From Nitrospira sp. (GTDB lineage Bacteria; Nitrospirota; Nitrospiria; Nitrospirales; Nitrospiraceae): 64,000 nucleotides of DNA. Shown here one piece after another: positions 7,932-16,284 of the stretch. The translations under genes and the position numbers were made by a program. The notes beneath the pieces were generated by a model. The model made no database searches, was not told the origin of the DNA, and was given only the letters and a program-made list of their open reading frames with translations. Every line of letters starts with the position of its first letter. Position 1 is the first letter of the stretch. The stretch is from the NCBI GenBank assembly GCA_022226955.1, contig CP092079.1, positions 2,693,043 to 2,757,042 of the forward strand, read 5' to 3'.

Positions 7932-8723
7932 GTGCGAGTGGGGTACTACCAATACGAGCCGGAGTTCGGCGCGGTCGCGAAGAACTTGGAAGCGATTCGC
8001 GCGAAGCTGGAAACGGCTGAGGCGGATCTCATGGTACTGCCGGAGTTCTGCGCCTCAGGCTATCAGTTCCTATCGGCCAAGGAAGCGCAGCGGCTGGCCG
8101 AGCCGGTACCCGACGGGCCGACGACGAAGATGCTCATGGAGGTGGCCGCACGCCGCCGGATGCATATCGTGGCCGGTTTGCCGGAGCGAGCAGGGGCGAA
8201 TTGTTATAATTCGGCGGTCGTCGTCGGACCGTTAGGATTTCTTGGCTGCTATCGAAAGAGCCACCTGTTTTTTGAAGAGACGCGCTGCTTCACTCCCGGA
8301 GATACAGGTTTTCAGGTCTGGGATATCGGCCTTGCCAAGATCGGGGTCATGATCTGCTTCGATTGGTATTTCCCGGAATCCGCGCGAACGCTCGCGCTCA
8401 TGGGCGCCGACATCATCTGCCATCCATCCAATCTCGTGCTGCCAAACTGTCCGGACTCCATGCCGGTGCGCTGCCTCGAAAATCGTGTCTTTGCGGTGAC
8501 GTGCAATCGCATCGGCACCGAGGCGCGCGGTGGAAAAGATCCGCTGACATTTATTGGCAACAGCGAAGTGGTCAGTCCACGAGGTGTCATTCTCCATCGC
8601 GCTCCCCGCGACCGGGACGAACTCGCGGTCGTGGATATCGATCCCGCCGACGCGCGGAATAAGGCCGTCACCATCTACAACGATCTGCTCGGCGATCGCC
8701 GGCCGTCCCTCTATCGCGCATAG
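7932..8723 (+). CDS. Carbon-nitrogen hydrolase (nitrilase superfamily amidase)
   Basis: 263 residues with the Glu-Lys-Cys triad in its usual contexts: LPEFCASGY (Glu), YRKSHLFFEE (Lys) and MICFDWYFPE (Cys). The enzyme should hydrolyse an amide or carbamoyl C-N bond; the substrate is not deducible. The start is set at GTG 7932 because GGAGGGGG at 7918-7925 is correctly spaced and the conserved strand RVGYYQ begins immediately; the frame from 7878 would add 18 unrelated residues. It follows smbP by 74 bases on the same strand. Confidence 0.87.
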   Translation: MRVGYYQYEPEFGAVAKNLEAIRAKLETAEADLMVLPEFCASGYQFLSAKEAQRLAEPVPDGPTTKMLMEVAARRRMHIVAGLPERAGANCYNSAVVVGPLGFLGCYRKSHLFFEETRCFTPGDTGFQVWDIGLAKIGVMICFDWYFPESARTLALMGADIICHPSNLVLPNCPDSMPVRCLENRVFAVTCNRIGTEARGGKDPLTFIGNSEVVSPRGVILHRAPRDRDELAVVDIDPADARNKAVTIYNDLLGDRRPSLYRA

Positions 8724-8800
8724 CTCTGTCGGGCGGGTTGGCTCCGGAGCGTTCGGGTGCAGGCTTGCAGCCACGGCTGCGGGCACGGTAGGATCTGCTC

Positions 8801-9361
8801 ATGGATACGGAACTCGGCAAAGGCATTTTTCTTGTAGCGGCGCCGAAGCTGCGCGATCCGAATTTTCGGCAGACCGTCGTGCTGCTCTGCGAGCATGGGA
8901 CCGAGGGCGCGCTCGGAGTCGTCGTGAACCGGCCGACGGCGATGTCCATTTCCGAAGCGTTGCCACAGGTGCCGATCATTGAGGGCGCGAGCCACGTGCT
9001 CTATGCCGGCGGACCCGTGCAGACGAACCATGTCATGCTGTTGTATCGAGTCGATCAGCTGCCGGAAAATTCTCATCCGGTATTCGACGGGGTCTGTCTC
9101 GGTGGAGATATGGCTGTGGTCGAACGGATTCTCACCGGCCCGACGACCAAAGACTCCTTTCGCGCCTATCTTGGCTATTCAGGCTGGGGCCCAGGCCAGC
9201 TGGAGTCGGAGATGAAGACGGGGTCGTGGATTACGCTGCCGGCCGATTCGGCCGTTGTATTCGAGAAAGATCCTGCGCAGGTATGGCAGGAGATTCTGCT
9301 GACGCTGGGCGGGGCCTATCGGTATTACGCCGATATGCCGTTCGATCCTACTTGCAACTAG
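8801..9361 (+). CDS. UPF0301 / AlgH family protein
   Basis: 186 residues starting MDTELGKGIFLVAAPKLRDPNF, with the family signature GALGVVVNRPT around residue 32-42 and GYSGWGPGQLESE around 126-138. YqgE/AlgH proteins are widespread cytoplasmic proteins of unresolved biochemical role; AlgH was linked to alginate regulation in Pseudomonas. Length and motif order are normal. It is 77 bases downstream of the nitrilase-like gene, with no clear terminator between them. Confidence 0.9.
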   Translation: MDTELGKGIFLVAAPKLRDPNFRQTVVLLCEHGTEGALGVVVNRPTAMSISEALPQVPIIEGASHVLYAGGPVQTNHVMLLYRVDQLPENSHPVFDGVCLGGDMAVVERILTGPTTKDSFRAYLGYSGWGPGQLESEMKTGSWITLPADSAVVFEKDPAQVWQEILLTLGGAYRYYADMPFDPTCN

Positions 9362-9473
9362 CCAGTCGCTGAAACCGCCTGCCGACCGCATGCGGCCTCA
9401 CGAGAAAACTGCGTGAATGTTTCTCGGTCGTTCCCTCCATTGAAGCCCGCATCCTGCAATGTTAGGCTGAGCC

Positions 9474-10712
9474 ATGGGAATTTCTCCCCTTGCTCGAATG
9501 GCGAGCCTGAGCGCTCTCCTCATCGCCTCATTTCTCTCCTCCCACTGCGGTGTCGGGTATACGATCTATAAATCTGAGTCGAAGCTGGACCGGCTGGCTG
9601 TGCCGATGACCAAAGCCCAGGTGCTCGACGAGATCGGCCGCCCCGATCGCGTCTTGCGGGATGACGGCCGGTTGCTCGTTTGGGAGTATTCACTGACGGC
9701 CCGCAATCAATGGCTCTATGAGCTGGGGCTCTGTCCCATCGCGGTTGTGGTCGGCGGCTGTGTGTTCTACCCCTTTACGAACATCGCGATGGAGCATCAG
9801 CGCGAGTACCCCCAGCATGTGGTGTTGGTCAACGAAGAGCTCTGTACCTGGGGGCCTCCAGCCGCTATCTTGCAGCGGCGGCGCTCCTGCGAAGTGGCGG
9901 GCGTGCCCCATGGCCAGGCAGCCGGCCGTCCGGGGTGGCCGGACCCGGTCGTGACTGGGTTGGGCCCGATCAATCGCGAGTCCATCGACCGCTATCGCAC
10001 CATGGCCATCATGTTGTTCGAAGACGGGCCCAACGCGCCCGGCTCCGGCTCACGGGTCGCCGGGATTGTGACCACCCTGTTGCTGGATCTGGATATGAAC
10101 ATGGTCGAGCGAGCCAAGCTCGACGAAGTGCTGCAAGAACAAGTGATTCAGCTCACTCATGCCGACGATGCCAATGTCTTGAAGATTGGGAAGCTCGTCG
10201 GGGCTCATGCCATTATCGTCGGCGGCGTGCAGCAATGGGAACAGCATGTCGACGCGCGCACCAATACGGTGGCGCTCTCGCTGCGCATGATCGATGTCGA
10301 AACGGGCCAGCTCCTGTTCAACGGCGAAGGCTATCTGACGGATCGGACCACCGACGATCCGGAGAGCTCCGCCCGCATCATCGTCCATCGTATTCTGTCC
10401 CGGTTCGGTTCGCAGACTGGGCTGCTCGGGTCGGGGCGCATCGGTGTGAATTGGGAGCTGCAAGAGTCGCAGGGCGCGCGCTACTACGCGGTGCGCGAGT
10501 TGCGGAGCGGGCTGCCGGCTGAGAAAGCCGGGCTCCACGTCGGTGACCATGTTATTGCCTGTAACGGCAGGCCGTTGGCCGATGTGAAATCCGAACGCGA
10601 CGCCAAGCGCCTCTGCCAGTCCGACGCGGGCGAGTCCTTGCGGCTCGACATCCGCCGCGCCGGTTCGCCGCTGGAATTCGGCATCGTGGCCGAGCCAAGG
10701 CCGGGGCTGTAA
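9474..10712 (+). CDS. Envelope protein with CsgG/FlgO-like and PDZ-like domains
   Basis: 412 residues. The first 25 form a signal peptide ending SSHCGVG; Cys-25 could be lipidated although His at -1 is atypical. Residues about 40-80 look like a BamE/SmpA-type segment (PMTKAQVLDEIGRPDRVL). Residues about 175-300 resemble the CsgG/FlgO nucleotide-fold-like domain (MVERAKLDEVLQEQ, GKLVGAHAIIVGGV, DVETGQLLFNGEG). Residues about 320-410 form a PDZ-like domain (GLPAEKAGLHVGDHVIACNG). A role in outer-membrane assembly is inferred. Its last 44 codons are found again, diverged, at 11386-11526 on the far side of a toxin-antitoxin pair. Confidence 0.65.
   Translation: MGISPLARMASLSALLIASFLSSHCGVGYTIYKSESKLDRLAVPMTKAQVLDEIGRPDRVLRDDGRLLVWEYSLTARNQWLYELGLCPIAVVVGGCVFYPFTNIAMEHQREYPQHVVLVNEELCTWGPPAAILQRRRSCEVAGVPHGQAAGRPGWPDPVVTGLGPINRESIDRYRTMAIMLFEDGPNAPGSGSRVAGIVTTLLLDLDMNMVERAKLDEVLQEQVIQLTHADDANVLKIGKLVGAHAIIVGGVQQWEQHVDARTNTVALSLRMIDVETGQLLFNGEGYLTDRTTDDPESSARIIVHRILSRFGSQTGLLGSGRIGVNWELQESQGARYYAVRELRSGLPAEKAGLHVGDHVIACNGRPLADVKSERDAKRLCQSDAGESLRLDIRRAGSPLEFGIVAEPRPGL
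10578..10710 (+). repeat. Duplicated gene 3' end, intact copy A
   Basis: The final 133 bases of the CsgG/PDZ-like gene align without a gap to 11386-11518 (offset 808). I count 18 mismatches, about 86% identity, with 35 of 44 encoded residues the same. The DUF433/DUF5615 pair lies between the copies. The divergence argues against a very recent duplication. Confidence 0.85.
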
Positions 10713-10759
10713 TGGCTGAGGACCTTGCGGCTTGGCAAAGAGTTCTCTATCATACCGCT

Positions 10760-10987
10760 ATGGCTTGGACTGATCGCATCACGGTTGACCCAACGATTCG
10801 GTTCGGCAAGCCCTGTGTACGGGGTACCCGACTGACGGTTGGTGAAGTCCTCGGGCACCTTGCCGAGGGTATGTCGGAAGCAGAACTGCTCTCTAGCTTT
10901 CCCCAGCTCACGCATGAGGACGTGCTAGCCTGTTTGGCGTATGCGGCTGAACGTGAGCGGCGCACCGTGTCGATTCCCGCCGCCTGA
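10760..10987 (+). CDS. DUF433 antitoxin
   Basis: 75 residues starting MAWTDRITVDPTIRFGKPCVRGTR, the characteristic opening of DUF433 proteins, with a C-terminal helix-turn-helix-like part (PQLTHEDVLACLAYAAERERR). DUF433 proteins pair with PIN-like DUF5615 toxins and act as antitoxin and probable autorepressor. The start at 10760 matches the family N-terminus; the frame is open from 10712 with an alternative ATG that overlaps the previous stop. No strong Shine-Dalgarno is visible. The toxin gene follows after 6 bases. Confidence 0.85.
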   Translation: MAWTDRITVDPTIRFGKPCVRGTRLTVGEVLGHLAEGMSEAELLSSFPQLTHEDVLACLAYAAERERRTVSIPAA

Positions 10988-10993
10988 GGGCTT

Positions 10994-11329
10994 GTGCGGC
11001 TGCTGCTCGACGAAAACCTTTCTGAATCCATTCTCCCGGCTATAGCCGATCTCTATCCGGACTCTCTTCATGTGCGCGTGCTTGGTGCCGGCGGAGTGTC
11101 GGATGACGTGGTCTGGCAGTTGGCGAAGGAACACGCATGCCTGTTGGTCACACGCGATGAGGATTTCATTCGCTTCAGCATGGTAAGAGGGACTCCGCCA
11201 AAAGTGGTCTGGCTTGCGGTGGGTAATTGTTCTAACCAAGAGGTGATCCGGCTCTTGAGATCCCGCTATCAAGAGCTTCAGACGTTTGTCTGCCATGAGC
11301 AAGCAACCTTCCTGACCCTTGGTTTCTAG
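10994..11329 (+). CDS. DUF5615 PIN-like toxin
   Basis: 111 residues. The N-terminal strand RLLLDENLSE and the later TRDEDF give the acidic residues of the Mut7-C/DUF5615 PIN-like nuclease fold, and the Asp at residue 6 is the usual metal ligand. The protein is expected to cleave RNA when free of its DUF433 partner. The start is GTG at 10994, six bases after the antitoxin stop, consistent with a two-gene module. The module lies between two copies of the 3' end of the preceding gene, which suggests it arrived by horizontal transfer. Confidence 0.85.
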   Translation: MRLLLDENLSESILPAIADLYPDSLHVRVLGAGGVSDDVVWQLAKEHACLLVTRDEDFIRFSMVRGTPPKVVWLAVGNCSNQEVIRLLRSRYQELQTFVCHEQATFLTLGF

Positions 11330-11385
11330 AAGAGGACGGTAGGCTTGTGTCGTAATCAGATGATGGTTGTAGCAGGATGCTGCGA

Positions 11386-11526
11386 GCCGATGTGAAATCA
11401 GAATGCGCCGCCAAGCATCTCTGCCAATCCAAAGAGGGCGAGTCCTTGCAGCTCGACACCCGCCGCGACGGTTCTCCACTGGAACTCGGCATCGTGGCCG
11501 AGCCGAGACCGGGGTTGTGGAATTGA
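11386..11526 (+). pseudogene. Truncated second copy of the CsgG/PDZ gene 3' end, copy B
   Basis: Homologous to the last 44 codons of the gene at 9474-10712. The frame is preserved (ADVKSECAAKHLCQ ... EPRPGL) and ends two codons later than copy A, at TGA 11524-11526. There is no start codon, no ribosome site and no 5' part of the gene, so it is a remnant. Upstream similarity fades before about 11370. It marks the right boundary of the DUF433/DUF5615 module. Confidence 0.8.
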
Positions 11527-11554
11527 ATCGTCGGCCAGTTGCACTGAGGGTTTG

Positions 11555-12049
11555 CTACGGAATTGCCGTGGCTTTGGTTTCAGGCGCGTGAGTTTTTAGG
11601 TGTATGTTCCGCCACTGCTCGAAGTCGGTTTGTCTAAGGTCAGCAGGCTTGCTCCAATTGAGTTCTCTAAAGTAAAGCCAGACATACTCACGCATGAATC
11701 CGGTTTGATGAATTGACACAAGGTCATCGAGGTAGGGGTCGCTCCTCCCGTCATTTGATTTTAATTTCTGCCAAAGCCGCGCACACCCTTCCCTAGCTGC
11801 AATTTCTTCATCGAACGTATGTTTGTAAGTTTTCTCTCCTGGGAAACGTTCAAAAAATGCTTTCTCCATCCAGTAAGCGCGGGTGCCGGCATACCACAAC
11901 CAGGCTGGAAGCGTCTCTTTCCTGGTGGATGGATCAATCATGATCTTGTGGTTTGGCTCAACCGCACTCTTGGAGATGGGAGAGCAGCTTGGCGTAGTTA
12001 GCAGTAAAAATGGTAACAGGAAAATGATGAGTTTCAAAGTGCTCTTCAT
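11555..12049 (-). CDS. Putative lipoprotein of unknown function
   Basis: 164 residues: a hydrophobic signal ([16 protein letters not shown]) with Cys-22 as probable lipid attachment site, then a soluble domain rich in Trp, Tyr and Lys with no family I recognise. Base composition and amino-acid use (many Lys, Thr, Ile, AAA/TTT codons) are clearly more AT-rich than the neighbours, which suggests recent acquisition. The ATG at 12049 overlaps the stop of the uvrA remnant (TTATGA). It lies exactly between the two gene-3'-end remnants, so it may belong to the same accessory patch. Confidence 0.6.
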   Translation of the reverse strand: MKSTLKLIIFLLPFLLLTTPSCSPISKSAVEPNHKIMIDPSTRKETLPAWLWYAGTRAYWMEKAFFERFPGEKTYKHTFDEEIAAREGCARLWQKLKSNDGRSDPYLDDLVSIHQTGFMREYVWLYFRELNWSKPADLRQTDFEQWRNIHLKTHAPETKATAIP

Positions 12050-12174
12050 AAGGTGACGCTCTCACCTTCGGGGCCGAGGTCGATGACCCAGTTGGTTGAT
12101 TTGATCACGTCCAGATTGTGTTCTACGACCATAGGGGGGGCGCCGTCGTTCATCAGCTTGTGCTGGTGGGCTAG
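12046..12174 (-). pseudogene. Truncated second copy of the uvrA 3' region
   Basis: About 104 bases (12071-12174) align without gaps to 13000-13103 in uvrA; over the first 100 I count 22 mismatches. Translation on the - strand gives HKLMND ... [23 protein letters not shown], matching HKLVNA ... [23 protein letters not shown] of UvrA. It then leaves the UvrA sequence (SVTL) and stops at TGA 12048-12046. There is no start. It lies downstream of vapBC, in the same orientation as uvrA, and the vapC stop codon falls inside its upstream edge. Confidence 0.85.
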
Positions 12175-12605
12175 GGCGCGATGATCTTGAGGCCAGGGGC
12201 TTTCCCTGCGATGCGACGGAATTCCAGCACGTTGCCAGTGACGACGGTTGCGCCGATCTCTCTGGCTGTGAGGGCGATGAGCAGATCGTTCATTGGTCCC
12301 AGCCGGTCGTGCAATCCAGATGCATTGCCGTACAAGGTGCGAAAGAGTCGTCCAGCGTGGTCAAGAATCGAAGGTGTCAAGCCGAGGATGCGCCCGGATT
12401 GGAATGCATGGTGTAGCCGATCAACGGCTTTCTTGCGCTTAGGGGTGTCCGCGCCGATTCGAAGCTCAAGCAGTGCGACTGCGGAGATAAATCGAACGAC
12501 GGTCCCCTGGCCGCCTAAAACCCACTCTGCGTGCATTCCTGCACGGAGAAAATCAATGAGAACGTTCGTGTCAAGCAAGACCTTGCCACCTATTGGTAAG
12601 GCCAT
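12171..12605 (-). CDS. vapC: VapC-type PIN-domain ribonuclease toxin
   Basis: 144 residues with the PIN acidic residues: LLDTNVLID (Asp near 12), ALLELRIG (Glu near 48) and [10 protein letters not shown] (Asp near 106), plus a final [10 protein letters not shown] segment. VapC toxins are Mg-dependent RNases that usually cut tRNA or rRNA and are held inactive by VapB. The start overlaps the end of vapB by 16 bases, the standard arrangement for coupled expression. Its stop lies at the junction with the uvrA remnant. Confidence 0.9.
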   Translation of the reverse strand: MALPIGGKVLLDTNVLIDFLRAGMHAEWVLGGQGTVVRFISAVALLELRIGADTPKRKKAVDRLHHAFQSGRILGLTPSILDHAGRLFRTLYGNASGLHDRLGPMNDLLIALTAREIGATVVTGNVLEFRRIAGKAPGLKIIAP

Positions 12606-12793
12606 GGTCGCTCGTCGCCCTTCAAGACTCCCTTCAGTGGTCGCAAGGCCTTACTGAGTCGTTGCTCCTCGACGAGGAGGGAGAGGGCCTTGTCGATCGC
12701 TTCCTGCTCGGACGTAACCCCGAAGTATCGCTTCGCCGCATTGATCTTTCGTTGGTCTAGCACCAGATGTTTGTGTTTCAGTGCAACGCTCAT
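12590..12793 (-). CDS. vapB: VapB-type antitoxin
   Basis: 67 residues. A short ribbon-helix-helix-like N-terminal half (HLVLDQRKINAAKRYFGV, then TSEQEAIDKALSLLVEE) should bind DNA, and the C-terminal tail should wrap the toxin. GGAGG lies 5 bases before the start at 12793. A perfect palindrome upstream fits autorepression. The gene precedes and overlaps vapC, as in other VapBC modules. It begins 86 bases beyond the uvrA stop codon, on the same strand. Confidence 0.85.
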   Translation of the reverse strand: MSVALKHKHLVLDQRKINAAKRYFGVTSEQEAIDKALSLLVEEQRLSKALRPLKGVLKGDERPWPYQ

Positions 12794-12804
12794 GATGCCT
12801 CCGT

Positions 12805-12834
12805 TCTGTACATCGAATGTACAGATACTATAAG
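12805..12834 (-). promoter_or_regulatory. vapBC operator palindrome and -10 element
   Basis: The arms TCTGTACAT (12805-12813) and ATGTACAGA (12817-12825) are a perfect 9-base inverted repeat with a 3-base centre, 12 bases upstream of the vapB start. On the - strand TATAGT sits just before it (complement of 12827-12832) and could be the -10 box, so a bound VapB-VapC complex would cover the transcription start. Confidence 0.65.
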
Positions 12835-12878
12835 CATCGCCGGAGAGAACGGCAAGCGGCTATCAGGATCCTTCGCTT

Positions 12879-15674
12879 CTATAAATCGGGTTTTTCTATG
12901 GCTTGAGCGAGAAATCGCCCTGTATGCGATGCCGGCGCTTTCGCGACCTGTTCCGGGCGTCCTTCCGCGACAATCCGTCCGCCTGCGTCTCCCCCTCCCG
13001 GGCCGAGGTCGATGACCCAGTCGGCCGATTTGATCACGTCTAGATTATGCTCCACGACGACGAGGGTGTTGCCGGCGTTGACGAGTTTGTGCAGGACGGC
13101 GAGGAGTCTCTTCACGTCTTCAAAGTGCAGCCCGGTCGTCGGTTCGTCCATGATGTACAGCAGGTCTTTCGCCGAACCGTCTTTCAATTCTGCCGCGACC
13201 TTCAACCGCTGGGCTTCGCCGCCTGAGAGGGTGGTGGCGGACTGTCCGAGACGCAAGTAGCCGAGGCCGATGGAGGAGAGCAGGTGGAGCCGCTCTTGCA
13301 GCTTCGGCGAGCCAGTGAAGAACGGTATGGCGTCATCGACCGTCATGGCCAGGACATCTGCAATCGTCTTCCCGCGATAGCGGATCGCCAGCACTTCCGG
13401 TTTGAATCGTTTCCCATCGCAGCTCTCGCAGGGTACATAAAGGTCTTCGAAGAAATACATCTCCAGCTTTTCCACCCCGGCGCCTTCACATCGCTCGCAT
13501 CGTCCACCTGCAGTATTGAAGGAGAAGTGACCCGGCGTGAGTCCTTGGCGGAGCGCGTTTCGTTCAGTGGCGAAGAGTTGCCGGATGTCGTCGAAGGCTT
13601 TCAGATAGGTGATTGGATTGGAGCGGGGCGTGCGGCCGATCGGTTGCTGGTCGATGAGGCGCACGCCCTTGAGGTGTTCAATGCCTTTGATCGCCTTGAA
13701 CCGGCCCATCGGGAGCGCATCCACTCGAAAGGCTCGGGCCAGGGCTCGGTAGAGAGTGTCTTCCACGAGCGTGCTCTTGCCTGATCCGGAGACACCGGTC
13801 ACACAGATAAACATGCCGAGCGGCAGCCGGACAGCCAGGTCTTTCAGATTATGTTCGCTGGCCCCCGCGAGCACGAGCACCTTGCCGTTGCCGGAGCGAC
13901 GGGTTTTGGGGAGCGGAATCTGTTCGTCGCCTCGGAGGTAGCGGGCGGTGAGCGCGCGAGGATCTTGTATGAATTCTTTAGCCGGAGCGGCGCAGACGAT
14001 CTCGCCACCCCGTTCACCGGATTGCGGGCCGAGCTCGACGAGATAGTCGGCCGATTCGATCATGTGCCGGTCATGCTCCACAACGACGACAGTGTTGCCG
14101 GCGGCCGCGAGGTCTTTGAGAATGCCGGCAAGCAGGTCTGTGTCGCGTGCATGGAGACCGATAGTAGGCTCGTCAAGAACATAGAGGGTGCCGACCAGCC
14201 TGGCGCCGAGTTGGTTGGCGAGAGACACCCGCTGGGCTTCGCCACCGGAGAGCGTCTTCGTTTGCCGGGCCAGCGTGAGATAGCCGAGCCCCACGCGCAG
14301 GAGAAACTCGAGCTTGGCGTTCAATTGGCGCAGAATGTCGGCGGCGATTTCTCGCTCGAACGGGCGCAGCTGCAAACTCTGCATCCAGCTCAGCAGGCCG
14401 GCGATGGTTTGGCCGGTGATCTCGTGAATATCGGTCCCGGCGATCTTGACGAAGCGGGCGTCCGGCTTCAATCGGCTGCCGTGGCAGGCCGGACATTCTA
14501 CCGGCGTGCGATAGCGGCTGAGCAGCACGCGGACATGCAGCTTGTACCGCTTTCCTTCCATGTACTCGAAGAAATCGTCGATGCCCTCGAACGAGTCGTC
14601 GCCTTTCCACAGCAAGGCTTGAGTCGCTTTCGGGAGACTTCGGAAGGGGGCGGTGACATCGACGCCTTTCCGTTTCATGGCCAGCAGCAGTTGTTTCTCC
14701 CACCAATCCGTTCCGGGCTTGCTCCAGGGCTCGATTGCGCCTTCGGCGAGTGATTTCCCATGGTCGGGAATGACAAGCTCCGGGTCGTATTGCAGCACGT
14801 TGCCGAAGCCCTTGCACTCAGGGCAGGCGCCGATTGGATGGTTGAAGGAAAAGAGAATCGGCCTGAGCGGTTCAAAGGTGCGGCCGCACTGCTGGCAGAG
14901 AAAGTCGGTGCTGTAGGTGCGAACGCCGTGACCGATAATGTCTACCGCGCAGCGGCCCTCTCCCTCGCGGAAAGCGGTCTCGATGGCTTCGACGAGGCGG
15001 GTTCGATTGTCCGCACGGATCGCGAGCCGGTCGAGTACGACCTGCAGCGATGTCGCGGCGTGGAGCGGAGGATGGGTGGACTCAAGCAGATCAAGAATTT
15101 CATTGTCGGCTTTGAGTCGGGTAAACCCGCGGGTCAGGAGCGATTGAATAAATGCCGACTCCAGCTTGGCCGAGGGAGCGGCCAGGGAGAACAGAACCAT
15201 GGCGCGCGCGTCTGGAAATTGTACGAGCAGATCCGTGGCCACGGTATCGGGCTGGAAGGAGCGGGCTGCTTGATGACAGTCGGGACAAACCGGTGTGCCG
15301 ATCTTGGCAAACAGTAGGCGGAGCAGGTCCGCTATTTCCGTGGTGGTGCCCACTGTCGAGCGGGCGGTGCGCACTTGGTTCTTCTGCTCAATCGCAATCG
15401 CGGGCCGCACATTGAGAATACGGTCGACATCGGGGCGGGCCACTTTGTCGATGAACATGCGTGCGTAGGTCGAGAGGGACTCCACATAGCGCCATTGGCC
15501 TTCGGCAAAGAGCGTGTCGAAGGCCAGCGACGATTTGCCAGAACCGGACAACCCGGTGATGACCGTGACCTGGTTGTGGGGAATCCGGAGCGAGATGTTC
15601 TTGAGATTATTCTGCCGCGCGCCCTCGACGATGAGGTCGGAGGATGGAGGCTTAGGCAAGGGGGTGATGTCCAC
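12879..15674 (-). CDS. uvrA: Excinuclease ABC subunit A
   Basis: About 931 residues from GTG 15674, which has AGGA 8 bases upstream; the frame is open to ATG 15785 but that codon has no ribosome site and adds an atypical N-terminus. Two ABC modules are visible: Walker [10 protein letters not shown] and GVSGSGKST, signature motifs TLSGGEAQR (twice), Walker [11 protein letters not shown] and [10 protein letters not shown]. Zinc-binding CxxC pairs (CPDCH, CQQCG, CPECK, CPACH, CERCE, CESCD) are present. UvrA with UvrB scans DNA for bulky damage in nucleotide excision repair. The vapBC module and a copy of the uvrA 3' end follow it. Confidence 0.95.
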   Translation of the reverse strand: MDITPLPKPPSSDLIVEGARQNNLKNISLRIPHNQVTVITGLSGSGKSSLAFDTLFAEGQWRYVESLSTYARMFIDKVARPDVDRILNVRPAIAIEQKNQVRTARSTVGTTTEIADLLRLLFAKIGTPVCPDCHQAARSFQPDTVATDLLVQFPDARAMVLFSLAAPSAKLESAFIQSLLTRGFTRLKADNEILDLLESTHPPLHAATSLQVVLDRLAIRADNRTRLVEAIETAFREGEGRCAVDIIGHGVRTYSTDFLCQQCGRTFEPLRPILFSFNHPIGACPECKGFGNVLQYDPELVIPDHGKSLAEGAIEPWSKPGTDWWEKQLLLAMKRKGVDVTAPFRSLPKATQALLWKGDDSFEGIDDFFEYMEGKRYKLHVRVLLSRYRTPVECPACHGSRLKPDARFVKIAGTDIHEITGQTIAGLLSWMQSLQLRPFEREIAADILRQLNAKLEFLLRVGLGYLTLARQTKTLSGGEAQRVSLANQLGARLVGTLYVLDEPTIGLHARDTDLLAGILKDLAAAGNTVVVVEHDRHMIESADYLVELGPQSGERGGEIVCAAPAKEFIQDPRALTARYLRGDEQIPLPKTRRSGNGKVLVLAGASEHNLKDLAVRLPLGMFICVTGVSGSGKSTLVEDTLYRALARAFRVDALPMGRFKAIKGIEHLKGVRLIDQQPIGRTPRSNPITYLKAFDDIRQLFATERNALRQGLTPGHFSFNTAGGRCERCEGAGVEKLEMYFFEDLYVPCESCDGKRFKPEVLAIRYRGKTIADVLAMTVDDAIPFFTGSPKLQERLHLLSSIGLGYLRLGQSATTLSGGEAQRLKVAAELKDGSAKDLLYIMDEPTTGLHFEDVKRLLAVLHKLVNAGNTLVVVEHNLDVIKSADWVIDLGPGGGDAGGRIVAEGRPEQVAKAPASHTGRFLAQAIEKPDL

Positions 15675-15801
15675 GCGATGATTCCTAGTGAGCGAACGGA
15701 TGATCGTATCAAGCGGGCGGACCTGCTTCAACCGGGAACGGAGAAAGGCTTGGCGATTAATTCCTGAGGTGAGAGGATGGAGCATTTACCGGGAGGGACG
15801 C

Positions 15802-16122
15802 ATGATTGTGACGACGACACCGAACATTGAAGGCAAGCGCGCAGTCAAATATCTAGGACTCGTCAGCGGCGACGCGATTTTGGGCGCGAACATCTTTCGC
15901 GATTTCTTTGCCTCGATCAGGGATATTGTCGGGGGGCGCTCGGCCGCCTATGAAGCTGAGCTACGGAAGGCCAAGGATATTGCTATCGGCGAAATGCGTG
16001 AGCAAGCTAGGAATCTTGGCGCCAATGCCATCGTCGGGATCGACATCGATTATGAAACCATCGGTGCCAGCAGCAGCATGCTTATGGTAAGTGCGAGTGG
16101 GACGGCGGTGGTAGTTGAATAG
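15802..16122 (+). CDS. YbjQ / UPF0145 family protein
   Basis: 106 residues starting [23 protein letters not shown], the family opening, followed by [20 protein letters not shown] and a C-terminal [14 protein letters not shown]. Members form decameric rings and are annotated as putative heavy-metal-binding proteins; no catalytic function is established. The start at 15802 has GGGAGGGA close upstream. It is divergent from uvrA, and their start regions are about 130 bases apart. A 124-bp inverted-repeat element begins immediately after the stop codon. Confidence 0.88.
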   Translation: MIVTTTPNIEGKRAVKYLGLVSGDAILGANIFRDFFASIRDIVGGRSAAYEAELRKAKDIAIGEMREQARNLGANAIVGIDIDYETIGASSSMLMVSASGTAVVVE

Positions 16123-16246
16123 CAGACAGCTGAAAATGTCTGCCAGCTTCGTTCTCGCATCGTTCAGACCCTCAACGTACCCCAGAGGGTACGCCTCGGT
16201 CCCTCACTCGCTGCGGCCTTGCTGGACAGCCATTTTGAGCTGTCTG
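16123..16246. repeat. 124-bp inverted-repeat element (MITE/REP-like)
   Basis: The ends are CAGACAGCTGAAAATG (16123-16138) and CATTTTGAGCTGTCTG (16231-16246), which are inverted copies with 15 of 16 positions matching. The centre holds a further hairpin, CGTACCC (16176-16182) - CAGA-region loop - GGGTACG (16187-16193). No coding potential is seen. Only one copy occurs in this window. The structure suggests a small non-autonomous or REP-type dispersed repeat that starts right at the ybjQ stop codon. Confidence 0.6.
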
Positions 16247-16284
16247 CGGGAGGAGGGTATTCTGGGGTGCGTGAAGAGGTTGCG

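Noticed and set aside
13851-14753. 300-codon frame antisense to uvrA
   Set aside because: Mirror of the conserved uvrA reading frame without independent motifs.
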